Below, piece by piece: positions 12,291 to 25,200 of a stretch of 64,000 nucleotides of DNA. The position numbers were made by a program, and so were the translations under genes. Origin of the DNA: Steinernema hermaphroditum (taxonomy: Eukaryota; Nematoda; Chromadorea; Rhabditida; Steinernematidae). Positions within the stretch are counted from its first letter, which is position 1; every line of letters begins with the position of its first letter. Below the pieces are notes generated by a model, which had not been told where the DNA came from, did not search any database, and saw nothing but the letters and a program-made list of their open reading frames with translations. Where the stretch lies: the NCBI GenBank assembly GCA_030435675.1, contig CM059622.1, positions 1,488,001-1,552,000 of the forward strand, read 5' to 3'.

Positions 12291-15200
12291 GTTTCGAGTT
12301 CGAACTCTCAAACCGAAGCGAACCAGAAGCGATCCTTGTACCGTATCCCCTTAGTCGTTAGCATTTCATAGGAAATCAAGTCCTGAAGGAAGGTCGGTCA
12401 AAACTGGGACTAGTTTCTTCCACATGGTGTCATACAAAGCTCAATCAGATGGCCGACAGCAGAGACATCACGATCCATGTATCCGAAGAGTCGTCCAGAA
12501 GAAGATCTCTCATGATATCCACGACGCTTCATGCTGTGCTCCACAACCCTCGAACCGAAGCGCATCCAAAAAGTCGAGCATGTTCAGGTTCCGGGAGCCG
12601 TCTCGCACCACTTATCTATCTGACGACCCCGAAGAGGGAGCTTATAGCCAACGACTCGCTAATACGGTGATCGACTGGTCATCACAGTCACTCTACATCT
12701 GCAGCGTATCAGTACGTGTGTCCTCAGTTGGAGAGTCCTTTGGAGAGACGGCGATATCTTGTTCTTCTATCGGGTATAAAGGGCATAGTGAGTTGGTTAT
12801 GGAGGATGTGAAAAAAGGGAACCTCCCCAAATTGGGCCCTATTTGTGTGCCCCTTTCCAGCTCGATATAAGGCCCTTCGGAAGGTTCTTTGGCAGTTCCA
12901 CAATTAGAACTCTCCACATCATAAATCAGGTGGAGTTGCTATGTGATGCTCGACCAGATATGTCTCTTCTTGTGTTCCTACTTCTTGTGTTTGTGTCGGC
13001 GAAAGCAATTTCGCAATCTTCGCGAACAAATCACGTGCTAATCGATAGAGGGCGCTGTCATTGAATGGTGCCGTGATGCGCCGCTTCTGCCCTCTTCCCC
13101 TCCCCTCCATTGTCCTCTTCTTCAGCCAACGTCGGCTTTCCTTTCGCTCCCGCGCCGAGGATAGTCAACGTCAAAGGCGGAGCCGTTGGCTATTGAGCGC
13201 AGGTGGCTTCTCGGTCGCAGAAAGGGGGCAGTTCTCCCTCCGTCCCATCATCTTTCCGGTTGGGTGTCGGCATTAGGGAAATATCCGATTCTGTGGAAGT
13301 GATCAGAACCTACGAATCGCTTATTTCTCTCACGTTGTCACCGCAGATCCATCAGTCGTCTAAGAAAACTCTCACCTCGGATAGAAGGAGTCTAAATTGT
13401 GGAAAAATGAACAAACAGAATGTACAGTTTCAGTCATAAAAGTGGAAAGAGTAAAATTCTGATAGATTCGGGACCCAGATAGATCTGGTGAACCTGCTAT
13501 CCAGCGAATTTCTCAGCGTTTCTCATTCTTAGCCAAACGAACGGAAATTTTGTACAATAACGTTTACTTCGAGACTCAATACATTGTGTTTACCGGTTGA
13601 CCCGGTCCGGCTCGGCTCCGTATTAGTTTGAAATTCTTATCATCTCTTTCATATCTTTAAATGCTCCATACTCGATCGTTCTTATAGTTTTCAACTATCA
13701 GCATTGGGTTCGTCTCAAGTTGGATGTCCATAAATTGACTCACCAGAGGGGGATTAAAAGTGTGCAATCATGATTTGGGCCAATAGAAACAGTTTCCCAC
13801 TCGTTCTTATAGTTTACAACTACTTATCAGTCTTCCCACTTATCAGTCTACAAAAACAGGACAGACAGGATAACCTTTTTACTTTTTATTCCTTTAAGAT
13901 CGAATCTCAACGGACTGAGACGCCGCCTTCGACAAGGGTTCGACAATGCTGCGCCACTTTGACCTTTCGTGATAAAAATGAAAAAGCGTCGGTCGATTTG
14001 TCTGTTTGGCTGCGAACGGATTTGTAAACCGGTCGTGGTCCTCAGCCCTCATTTTATCTCATGTCCAAAAGCGACCGCTCCGAGTAGACCTTGGGTTAAG
14101 AAGATGTGTCTAAACCTTTTGTGTTCTCTCCACTCAGTACTGACGGAAAACGAACAGCGGAAACCGGAAATGAAAGGTGTGAAATATCTGAAAATCTATG
14201 GATCCCCTTTCCATCTCAAACGCATTTTAGATGAAGCCATTGAAGTTGAGTGGATGACGGAATCACCAGCAAATTAGTCTATGTGTGAACGCAGTGATGT
14301 TTGCGTGCATCCTCTGTAAAAACCTCTAGGTGTGTGGTCTAAAAATGCGAAAGTACAATGCATTTTCGTCAAATCTCGCTGACAGAATGCATGCGCGAGC
14401 GGCATTCTTCTCGAATGGAAACATAAACGTTGCACACAAAAGTTATCCAACTATCTGGTGGAAACAAAGACGCTCGCATTAGGTCACCGCTTATTACACT
14501 GCGACCTGGGTCAAACTGAATCGGACCACACACCGAAAAGACTCGTTTTTGGACCTGAAATCCCCTCATTTTACTAATTTAGGCGCGATCAGCTAAAGAT
14601 CATACTAGCAAGCGGAGATGTCGACGAGTCCTCGAGACTCGTTCGTTTTACATTTGGATTTGATAACTCGATCGGCAACATTGCTAAATGGTTTTCAGTT
14701 TCGCGACAAAAGCGATCGCCGCCATGTTTTGTTTATGATTTTTATCACAAAAGGTCAAAGTGGCGCGCCAGCGTTGCCATCATTGCACGCGGCCTCTTTG
14801 AAGCAGATCGTTGTCAGCAACGCCCTTTGCTATGGGACATGTGTTGTCTGGACAAGGGATCTGGGTCTAGACGGTCTCCAGATGAATGCCGTGGATGTAC
14901 ACATCTAGGATCTTAGCGGAATGAGGCATAAAGGCCAGTCAGCACCTGGGTTCGCCTCAGCTCTCCGCTTCATTGGAATAAACGCGTCGGAGCGCGGTTT
15001 GGCGCCAATTGTAATGGCCTTTGGGATGGGGATATCATAGCCCTGCAGTCGGCAAGATCGGTGTTTAAATACGGTGGCCTCGTGTCGTCTCAATTTTGGA
15101 CCTCGGCCCAAACATAAACAAAACAAGACCTTCTGCGACGATCAGCGACCCTTAGATTCATAGGCTCCAGCTGAGGGAGATTTCGTCTATTATGACGTTG

Positions 15201-17922
15201 TGTGAGTTTTGTCGTGAGTGCCAGCTCTCTTCTTCCTCATATTCCGTCACATAAAGAGCCCAAAGACATCTGCTTTTACGCGCCAAATGGAAATCTCAAT
15301 CGGAGAGTTCCAGCACCTGCGCGACTTGTGTGATTCCTCTTTGTCGTCTCCTCTTCTTCAGTTCCTTCGACGCATGGGCGTATCTCCTCCCGCGCGCCAC
15401 TCCACCGTGGCTCCGCCCTCTGCCGCTCCCCACCCCTTCGCCGCGAGCTGCCGCCGCGCTACTTCCTCTAGTCACCGCCAGTGGCCTCGAGGGGTTGCCG
15501 AGCGGATACGGTAGTTCTCTGGCGACACTGTGTGATGAGATGGTGAACCGATCGCCTTTCGACTCACCAATCCGGTGTGCCACCTCGCGGATATGGAGAT
15601 CGCGGATCATCTACGGCACGACTTAAAGGTTAGACGTTTTATATTTGAGGAGATCTCTGTTTTGTCTCGTTGCGCTCCTTTCCAAACAGCACCATAGCCC
15701 CCAGCAGCAGTCAGGGCTATCTTAACGGTGTACGGTATTCCGCCGCGGCGCAAAAACTGACTTAGAAAGGCGCTAAAATTTAAATTAAAGTCGAAGCTCT
15801 TTGGCTCTTTGCCGAGGCGCACTGTTTACCGGCGCTGACACTACCGTAACCAGTGAAGGCCCCGCTCTTTCCAGTACACGATTAACGGGATGTACGGTGC
15901 TTATGGACATTCGACAAGAAGTGCGCTTGTCCGCCAAAAGTTCAAATTCAGGTCAAGATTCAGTCAGGTCAAACAAAGGTCAAATTCCAAGGTTGAATGG
16001 AAGGTAGTCATGTACTTCCAGTTACAGTACCATTATCCATTTATCTACTTTACCCTCGCTGCCCGCTTGTCGTCTAGTGAACGCCTCCGAACACTACAGA
16101 CGGCTAAAGAGTCTATATTGTCCGGAAACGTTCACTTGACAATGAGCACCGTAGTCCACCGACTGATGCCTCACGCGCCTTCTTCATACACGTCGACTCA
16201 TCCCTCGTTCAAACTTGAATGCCTCTTCTGTGGTTGAATGATGCTCACTATGTTAGAACCGCTTAGATGTGTAGACTTGGCGCACCCTGTATACATATAG
16301 ACATTAGTGGTACGATGTGGGTTAGATGTTGTAATGAGGTGTACTCATCATAATGTGTAATCAAGCTCTTCATCTAACAAGTATTTAAGTTCTTGATCTT
16401 ACAAAACTATATGAAGATGAGACAGAAACTATAGACAGAAGGTGTTGTGATGCTGGGTTAACATTGGGAGCACACAACCTCGCACAAGACTCGAGTATGC
16501 CCTCAACCCTCTGTCCAGAGACATCTCCGATCCACACCCTTCTTTTCAAGTTAGTTGATCCAATGTGATCAGACGATCCTCCGTTCTGAACATATCGGAG
16601 CAGCTTACTTGATGGGAAGTACGGTGGACCGTCCGTTGGCTCCTCTTGCACTGCTCTCCCCCTGTTTAAGAGATCTCCCAACATCTCTTAGACAACTATC
16701 AGATCTAAGCGATGTGAGAGGTCTGTTAGACAGGGAGATCGTTCCCCTAAGGGTAAGTTTGACTAAATTTCGACTTAAGGTTGATGTGTTTTTTTTTTCA
16801 GAGAAAATCACCCTTCCATCGTCATTCGATGCAAATCTCAGGATAGCAAAAGTTAAGTTTCGCGTTTAGCTGTGCAGACAACTAGCAGATTCTACTTTCA
16901 GGCCACAACAACCAGCTAAGAATCTGTTCTCGATAGGCTTGTTCTTCACCTGGGAACATAGAGGACAGTAGCGACGCCTTAGATCACCCGAACAAGCAGT
17001 TCAGCACAGCAAGTTTTGACTTTTGACTTTCACATAACCCTGGTCCGCACCCCCTTAGAGATTGGCTGTCTACTAGACGAGATGATTATGATTTATAATT
17101 GTCCTTTCCAGTGCTTCGCTCTAGAATTCTTTCAGAGCACGTTGCCGTCGGAACATTCCAGCCCGTCGCCACAGGGTCTAACCAGTGTCAGTTTCTTATT
17201 TTGTTTTCGAATAATGAGAAACGTTGCAAATTGATTAGATCCTGTTGCGACGGCTTCGACTCCCCAAGGCCTGGCTTTTCGGTGGAACTGACGAATTGTC
17301 CCTAACCATGGCTTATTTCTGCCCTGTGTCAATCATTCGAAGCATTATCCTACGCCATGTCCATTCTAATCCTTTTCCCCCATTCCGCTATCACTATACT
17401 TCACTGCCAGGTCCGGATTTAGAATTTTTCTATATACTACATAAGTGGCCAGAATAAGAGTAGCCAAGAGCGGGCTCGATTCCTTGCCGCATTTCAGTCG
17501 TTCAATTGTCTTCACTACCAGGAACGGACTTCTTAACGCCTGGCTTTTCAAGGTAAACTGGATCATAAATATATATGAAAAATACGGTGTTGCAGGTCCT
17601 TCCCTTCCCAGAAAACATGCCAAGTGATGAGTTCGGATCTGAGGTAGACTGTATACTGATTTCAAGTTGAAAATCAGCAGGCAGGCTAGCTCAGATCCTG
17701 ACTTGTCAGGCTCTTCATCTTCATCGTTTTCCTGGCATCCACGGAACTGCTTTCGCTTGTCACTGTAGCCACTGGAAATACATCCAGAGTCAGGTTCCTT
17801 TGAAATCGACGATGTTCTAGATTATACAGTATCTAGGGGACATGTCGGCTGCTTCATTGCACTCTTCTGACGCTCTTCTGTCAGAAACGTTCGATAGCCT
17901 GGATTTGGTGGTGCACCTGGAA

Positions 17923-18051
17923 AGGCTTATCCAAGACGATCGATCACTTTAGCATCAGACTAGACCATCAATTTCATTGAGATTTCGTTCAAATGAGATT
18001 GTTGGTCTTGTCAGATGCTCTGGTGGCCATTCTGCGATACGATACGGTAGG
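17923..18051 (+). repeat. Direct dispersed repeat, copy 1
   Basis: It is similar to 19508-19648. Shared blocks are AGGCTTATYCAAGACGA, CACTTYAGCATCAGACTAGA, ATCAATTTCATTGAGATTTC, CTTGTCRGATGCT and a terminal GATACGGTAGG. Diverged by indels; no coding content. Confidence 0.7.
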
Positions 18052-19507
18052 TTCATGGATTCATGTTCAAAGGTAAGTTCAAATGATGGCGATTCCGTAT
18101 AGAAACAGGGACCTCATCACAAGTGTACAGCTGCTTGAGCATCAAGCGAAATTGATACTGTCATTGCGAAGGTTCATTAATGACACTATCGATTCAGCTT
18201 GACGCCCTTGTGGCCAAAGTGCCGAAGCAGTCGATCCTGCGTCTGACCTCTCAATCAGTGATTAGCTTTTTCTTGGACAGCTAGCCACTTGTGAGAGATC
18301 GGACGTGCGATTGTCAGCGAATGACTTCAGATCAGAGGTACTGTAGGACAATCACAATTGATAGGATCTGAACTGCCCGGCACTATGCTAGACTAGTGGA
18401 AATCCTAATCTAAGCGTCATTTCGGGGTCCCATCTGCAAGGGTAGCCTGTCCGTTGTGAGTACAACTAAAAACGAGCTTTCTTTCAGATCGTCATGGACG
18501 CCCTCACTTCTGGCATGTCGACGATGCACAACCTCGTTTGAAGGATTCTCATCCTCATCACCCCCCTTAGACAACGAGCCTGACAGGCGCTACCAGGACC
18601 CATTACAGATCACCTGTAAAGCAACTCCATTTCAAGGCCGGACGACTTGGGGTCTGGCTCTTCGGGGAGTGCTTAGCGTCGTCATGCAGTGCTAAGTATT
18701 CGTGAGGAATCAGACGCCAACTCGTGTGTGGCTCCAGTAGAATTCATGTCCAATCGATAGCCAGACGGCCGTTTAGTCGTCGTCAAGTGTCTGCCACTAG
18801 TTCTTCGTGTAAGGTAAATTTTAGGCAGAAAATACACAATACAATAAGGCTTTTGTAGGTCAACCCCATCTGAGAAGCGCCAAGTGATCGGATAATATTC
18901 TAGCTGTTTTAGAAGAAGGAAGCAAGTTGCGAAAAGTCTCTCTTCGAGTTGTCTCCTTTCGCCAGCAGCCAGTAGAGGTCTCTAGGAATTAGCCTCTTCC
19001 GAACCCTCCTAACCAGCCCACCAGCCTCGATCGGAGTCATAAAATTCGGTTCTTCGCGGCCCGATCCGCCCCATATCAGTACAGGTCTCAGTACAGAGCT
19101 TGAGAGAATCATTATCATCGTGGCGTCACGGCCTAGATAGACCATCGGTAGTCATTAAGACCTCAAAGTTGTGCTGAAACGGTTAGACCATTTGGTGACA
19201 AGACTGTGGCCCGACACGGTAGGCGCCTTCCCAAAGGTTCTTCCAAAGGTAGAATGTTTTATTGTTCATGTTTTCCTTGCTTACTTGCAGCACAGCAAAG
19301 TCATCATCACTGCAGAACGGATATGAGCTAAAGGCCTGAATGAGTGGTTCTCTCTTTATAGGACGAAGAGAATAGGTGAAAAGAGTTAGTGAATCAGTGA
19401 CCGATGACTTAAGTCTTCTGTGAGATGATCCTGTCGCTTTTCTGACCAAAGTGAAAGACGTTCATGGATCCAAGATATATCTGGAAATTGACGCCTTTTT
19501 CTCATCC

Positions 19508-19648
19508 AGGCTTATTCAAGACGACTTCCTCTGGATCGGTCACTTCAGCATCAGACTAGATCATCAATTTCATTGAGATTTCGTCAAAATGTTATTGGTG
19601 ATCTTGTCGGATGCTTTTGTGACCAAATCTACCAAATGATACGGTAGG
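19508..19648 (+). repeat. Direct dispersed repeat, copy 2
   Basis: Partner of 17923-18051, about 1.6 kb away in the same orientation. Both copies end at GATACGGTAGG, linking this repeat to the dispersed TACGGTA motif. Confidence 0.7.
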
Positions 19649-22120
19649 CAACGGTTCATTTTTTACTTTTCAGCCATCTCTATGACGAGAAGACGTCATC
19701 GCGAATCGAGAGAAGCTGCCTAAGCACCCAATGGATTCAGTGCTATCAGTGGAAGTACCGTCTCTGTGGTCCGAGTGGTGGATATCGAGCCGCGCTGTCT
19801 CAGGGTCAACATCAAATAAGGGTTTCATTTTTATAATCATGAAATGAGCTCTTTGTTTGATGTGGATCTTGAGGTGGCGCAGACGGAAAGAAGTAGGCCA
19901 GGCCTGTAAGGTAGATAGATCTCATCTATCAGACCTTTTGCCACATTTTCCTGACGATTACGGTACTTTCCCATACAGTTCTTCTATGCACAGTCGACGC
20001 TTTCTGCTCATAAGCTCTTCTGGACTCGTCGGCGGCGCTAATTTACATATTCTCCCATTGTTTAGATGCCCTGCAGAGCCGCGACAAAGTACCGTAGCAC
20101 TTTGAGCTTCGCCGACCTTCAATGTCATGTCTTCTATAGGTGCGCGCTCCCTTTCAAGTTGGCTTCTTCAATATGCCTAGACGATCATTAGCTCTAAGCA
20201 CATTGGAGCAGTCAACTTGATGAGGAGTACTGTATCCCGTGAGATTCATCTTAGATCTCATCGTCGGCGGCACCCTGTAGCTAGGAGAAAGAGGCGATGT
20301 GCCGTCTCAAGATGCAGTCTATGCCATATGACGATGCTTCGATTATGGACGGTCGACAGAGACATCTCCGATTCCACTACGCTCTTGTTCCCAAGTAGGT
20401 TGCTCGCCACAGACCTCAGAGTTGAAGCAATTGTTCGGCTTGATAGCATCATAAAGCGCAAACAATTCTTTTATTTCAAGAGCTTTGACGTGTGTGGCCC
20501 TCACTGTAACGTCCGACAGTAAAAACCCCGTAAATGAAAATACTAGGGAACGACCCAGCAGAACCGGGTGCATCCCTAGAGAATATCCAAACGAGGAGAG
20601 ACCTAATATGTTTCCGGAGGTTGGCTCCATCCTAAGGTAGCCTTGCTATCGCATGTGGCTCTCCTACTCGATTCATTTATCCTCTGAAAAAATGAAATTC
20701 TGTAGGCGAGTTAGATGCTGTGGAGAGGAGAAGTCATCGGATTCTATGTCCGGCCTGATAAGCTTCTAGTTTACAGTAGACTCCTTCGAAGGGAGCGAAT
20801 CGACTCGCGTCGAACAAGAGTACGGTAGGTCAACTTCCTGTCTGGTAGACAGCTCTTCTATTGGGCTGAAGCATTGAAAATGAGCGTTTTTAAAAATGAA
20901 TGTTTAAAGGCCATAAAGACGCGCACTTCGCTTAAGGTATTTACCATTCGATTGCACAACGTCAGTAATCTTTTCGCGCAGGAGCCGGATCCCTTTGTAG
21001 AAAATGTGAGGTCTATGATCGAAAAATTTCTTATTCCGCTTTTTTATCTTTCCAATTTATTGTCAATGATTTCCTCTGATGTAGTAATTTATGGAAGAGC
21101 ACAGGCGACATTAAGATAAACCGAAGAGAGTGCTAGATAAACAGCAAAAAAAAGAAATCTGTCAGCTCAAAACGGAGAGCCATTCTGAGGGTTAACTTAA
21201 AAAGATGCGGTCTCTGGCAGTCGCATTTTTTGAGAATCCGAGAATCATTTTTTGTCCTCTGTATCTGTAAAGTAGAAGTGAACTCGTGGAGTCGCTATGT
21301 GGGCATAGTAGATGCGAGCGATAGCTACCTGCTACATGTCACTGTAGCCTGTTATAATACTTAATCAATTGGAAACGTTCGAGTTAACAGCGTTCATTGC
21401 AATGTTTCAACCCAATAGGTTAAACACATTAGAGGACTCATTTTATGCGAGCTGTGAATGAACATCTATGAGAATCGAGGAAGCTACAATCACGCTGAAA
21501 TTAGGGTAGGTTCTTCCTTCTCAACTACAGTATGTCTACTTTATAATCTTTAGATCATCATACTCATTTGAAGTTCGCTATGCGCTCCCAGATCCGAAGA
21601 CGGGGCTCATTTTGTGCGCCCTGAACGCTACACGCTCCTCGTTGAGCAGGCCACGCTAATATGTTGAGATGGCCTTGAGATCTCAACAAATTAGTGCGGT
21701 CTGCTTGAAGAGGGGTACGGTAGTCCGTCGCTGTCCTCTTGTCGCGGTCCGTCTTCAAGAATAGGATCAACGGCACATAGCCTGTAATGTAACGGTGGGT
21801 GATTTTTTTTTGCAATTTTATGAAATGGCGACGTGAAGACGCGAATGGCGAAATTTTGTAACCACATTGTTATCAATGCCTATTGTTTGGTTCGATGCAC
21901 GAATTCGTAAGTCCCCAAGCGATGCTATCTTACGGAACCGAAAGATCTAGCTCGTCAATTGCCAGAACAGCGGGTACGCCAGCGGTCTCCGAGTTCCATG
22001 GTTTACTCTTGACGCCGTGCAAGAACAAGTCATACAAGAACAAAGAAGAACAGTACCACACCGGAGCCGTCGCTTCTCTTCTTTCTTCGGCACTGGGCAC
22101 GATGCATGATACAGAATGAA

Positions 22121-22263
22121 ATAAAACGCTTATGCTAGAAACAAGGATATAGGGATGACCCCTATGGTGGCATTTGAAAAAAGAAATTTTGAATGGCTTA
22201 TGAATTAATGACCATAGTAGAAGGGTTGTCCCTATATCCTTGTTTCTACCATAAGCGTTTTAT
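22121..22263. mobile_element. MITE-like hairpin element with 35 bp terminal inverted repeats
   Basis: The left arm (22121-22155) and the reverse complement of the right arm (22229-22263) match over 35 bases with one mismatch. Both begin ATAAAACGCTTATG and run on through GAAACAAGGATATAGGGA. Inside, CCCTATGGT and ACCATAGTAGAAGGG extend the stem, leaving an AT-rich loop of about 50 bp. There is no open frame. The size and symmetry fit a non-autonomous DNA transposon. I cannot define a target-site duplication with certainty; a TA at the edges is possible. Confidence 0.7.
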
Positions 22264-25200
22264 ATTGATATTGATAGTCTTTCATTTATGACGCCACTGA
22301 AGTCGACGAAGAACCACTAAAACTCCGAGGTCCGCGCCGCTAACTGAACCGAAGATGACCCTCCGTTCCATTCTCTGTGCTCCATCGCCGCGCCTCGACT
22401 GGATCCAGTTCTTCGCCGCTTCGACACCCGCGCAAACTATGTAATGGGAACGCCACTTTTCATCTGAAACATTGTAATTTTCTCCATCTGATGAAATTTT
22501 CTGAATGAATCCGGTGTCGTCTGGCGAACTGACAGTGCCTATTGTTCGTTCTTATCGTCTGGCTTCGCAAGGATTAAACATGCATCAGATCGTCTAGCGA
22601 TAATGTGGACCATATGCGATCCATTTGCGGTGTCGGATCCTTTTTTGATGTATTCCACATGTGCACGAAAACATCAAAGTCTTCAATGCTTGCAACCACT
22701 GGTCCCTTTTCGCTCAAAGATGGTTCTCTACGTTTTAGAAGAGTGCGTCTATCTTTCTGCACCGCATTGTATAGAGATACCTTAGCTTAAGAACGGCAGC
22801 TTGAGGCAGTTTTACAGGAAACTCCTCCCATAAGATCGAATGCACTAGGATACGACCACTCTATCCCGAAAATGTTACAGTAGCCCGCCCCTACCATCCA
22901 CTGCTTTATCTGATGTCTTCCGTGAATGTCACACACAGTCACCGCTCTCTCCCTCGCGTCCATAAACGCTCTGAGAGTGTGCTGGTGCCACCGACGTGCC
23001 TCCGACGAGCTTTTCGGGGAACGTCGTGTCGTGGGAAAGCACCGTAAGCACCGCTACCTCCCAAAAAATGGAAAGCGGTGAATACTGCTATCTCTTATTG
23101 TATTCAGAGCAGACTTAGAATGGGAAGTGAGCAATACAGAGATGTAAATTATCTTGTGATAATCATAAAATAAGCTCTTCCAAAGGTCAACATTATTAAC
23201 ATTTATATTTGTATTTTTTGAGATTTGCCTATTTATTTCGAGAAGCGGTGAATGAGAGCTTTTGAAGAATTCGATTTCGGTTCGTAGCAAGGTTATCTCA
23301 ACCTTCAGGCGTCTTTATGACCTTTAGAGTGGTGAGAACGCCTCTAATTGACCACTAGAGCACTTTTGGCGATCGATTCAAAAACGGAGCTTTCCCTTTT
23401 GTAATAAAAGCGTTGTTGGTGTCACTTTTTTGGAGCGATATTGCACTGATTTCATAACATATCGCCCCTCGCCGCTCATCCACCTCTTGTGCAACAAAAA
23501 CTTTACCGTATCTCTCCGCTCATCGCGTCCCTTTTGACCCCTTAGCGTAAACATGTTTACAATTATTTGAGCGCTCATCTCGCGAACAGCGCCTTTCGCT
23601 CGGGGCCCGTGACCGTGTCGCAAAGTTCCTATCACGCGCGTCGCCGACGGCGACGCCTTCTATGGGCGGTGCGATCTGGTGCCCCGTAAATATGATATGA
23701 GGCGTCCACCGGGCCATTGGGCGTCTGATGTGGCAGCCCCGCTTGCGGAGGTTTACCCAGGTCTCGTCGTTCTGCTGAGATTCTCAGACGAGCAGGGCAG
23801 CGAAGCCTAGGTGAACACCCGACAAGCGGGTGGAAAACGGGGCTTCAGAGCCAGTGATTATTGGTTGGTCAGAATGAGGCCACTTCATTCGCTTTCTAGA
23901 CCTATCTTTTCAGTTCCCCTGACTCCAGTACGGCTTGACACAAGTCCAGGTGGATGAGATGATGTCCAGGTGGCCCAACCATTTCCGTCAAGAGCCCGGA
24001 ACTTCCTCGCATTGAAGTCTACAATGTAGAGAGCTCTAATGAGATCGTTGTGCGTCATCAGAGCTTCTGACATTGTAGACGTCGATGTGTGGACTCGACC
24101 TCCCCACGTGAATGCTGAAAAAAGAGGTCTATCGATTAGTCAAATGGCGAGGTAAGTGAATCATCATAGTTGTGAGGTTTTTTGTTGTTTTGAGGTCACG
24201 GCTAATTGAATAATGGAAGCGCAGAAATCCTCCCACAGTTCTTCGCCGTCTGCGCCAATGACATATGCATGTTCTTCAGCACTTTTTGGAAGGTAATGGA
24301 TCTCTGATAAGTAATTCAGACAGCTAGACATCTAGACTAGTTCTCCCTCACGCACCAATGTCTATCTAGATTGTCGTGTGCTGGCCAGGCCTATCCCCAG
24401 AACCGTCAATATAGGTAGACGTCGATGAGTCTACGGGGCCTTCGACGGTAGAATTAGGAACGGATTCCCAGATTTACTACGTGGTTACATGAAATCTCGA
24501 CGCGGATGACGACCCAACGAAGAAGGAACATCGTCCACATTCAGAGGTAGGATTATACGGGCAAGAAGATGACGGAGGACAAAATTTGTCACCATGCCAC
24601 TTCAAGGCTTCTTCCTGAGTATCGCCGTCTATAAAAATTGTCTTGGTCTGACCGATCACACACTCAGAACAGTCACTATCGATAGAAATTCATGAGGGGC
24701 CAGTTGATTTCTGTATAGGTGATCGCATGTTACTTTACTTTACTTTACTTTCCTTTATTTCCCGAATCAAAGGCTTTTCGCCTTGCAGGACACCGAAAAA
24801 TACAGACAAACAGAGGATGTCTCATTGCTGCAGGCTTCATCCTTGGCGTAGCGGTGGTGTTGTGAATAGTCTGATCGCATGTTAAAAACCAAAAACCTGA
24901 ATTTTCTGACGTATTGCAAAATAAAAAATCTCTGGGGAACCGAACCGACCCCTACCGGTTTACTATTCACATGAACATTCGCAATGAGCCACGCAGACAA
25001 ATGAGGTTCACCGCCCCTAGTGCTATGTCTCTCCGGATCTTAGATGTTGCGCTTCTTTGCTGTCTTTAAACCAGTTAAGGTGTCTCCATCGTTGTTTTGT
25101 GGGTCACCGCTGATCCGAATGTCCCGAACTGTGACCAATCTGGCACAATCTCACTTTCTGTTATGTTTAGATCTCGAAATGATCTCGACGACACGAACAA

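Larger units (their letters stand above)
12291..22120. other. Gene-poor repetitive region
   Basis: I find no recognisable gene in nearly 10 kb. The longest frame is 148 codons (12424-12870, plus) and resembles nothing I know. The stretch holds dispersed diverged repeats, including the pair at 17923-18051 and 19508-19648. TACGGTA motifs occur at 15507, 15731, 18043, 19640, 20821 and 21716, and CTACCGTAA at 15841. Confidence 0.4.

Noticed and set aside
12277..12310. A possible tRNA around a TTTCGAGTTCGAACTC box B-like sequence
   Set aside because: No matching acceptor or anticodon arms could be found around it; it is part of the 430 bp tandem array.
12424..12870. A 148-codon plus-strand frame as a gene
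   Set aside because: The composition and lack of any recognisable domain suggest chance; it lies in repeat-rich DNA.
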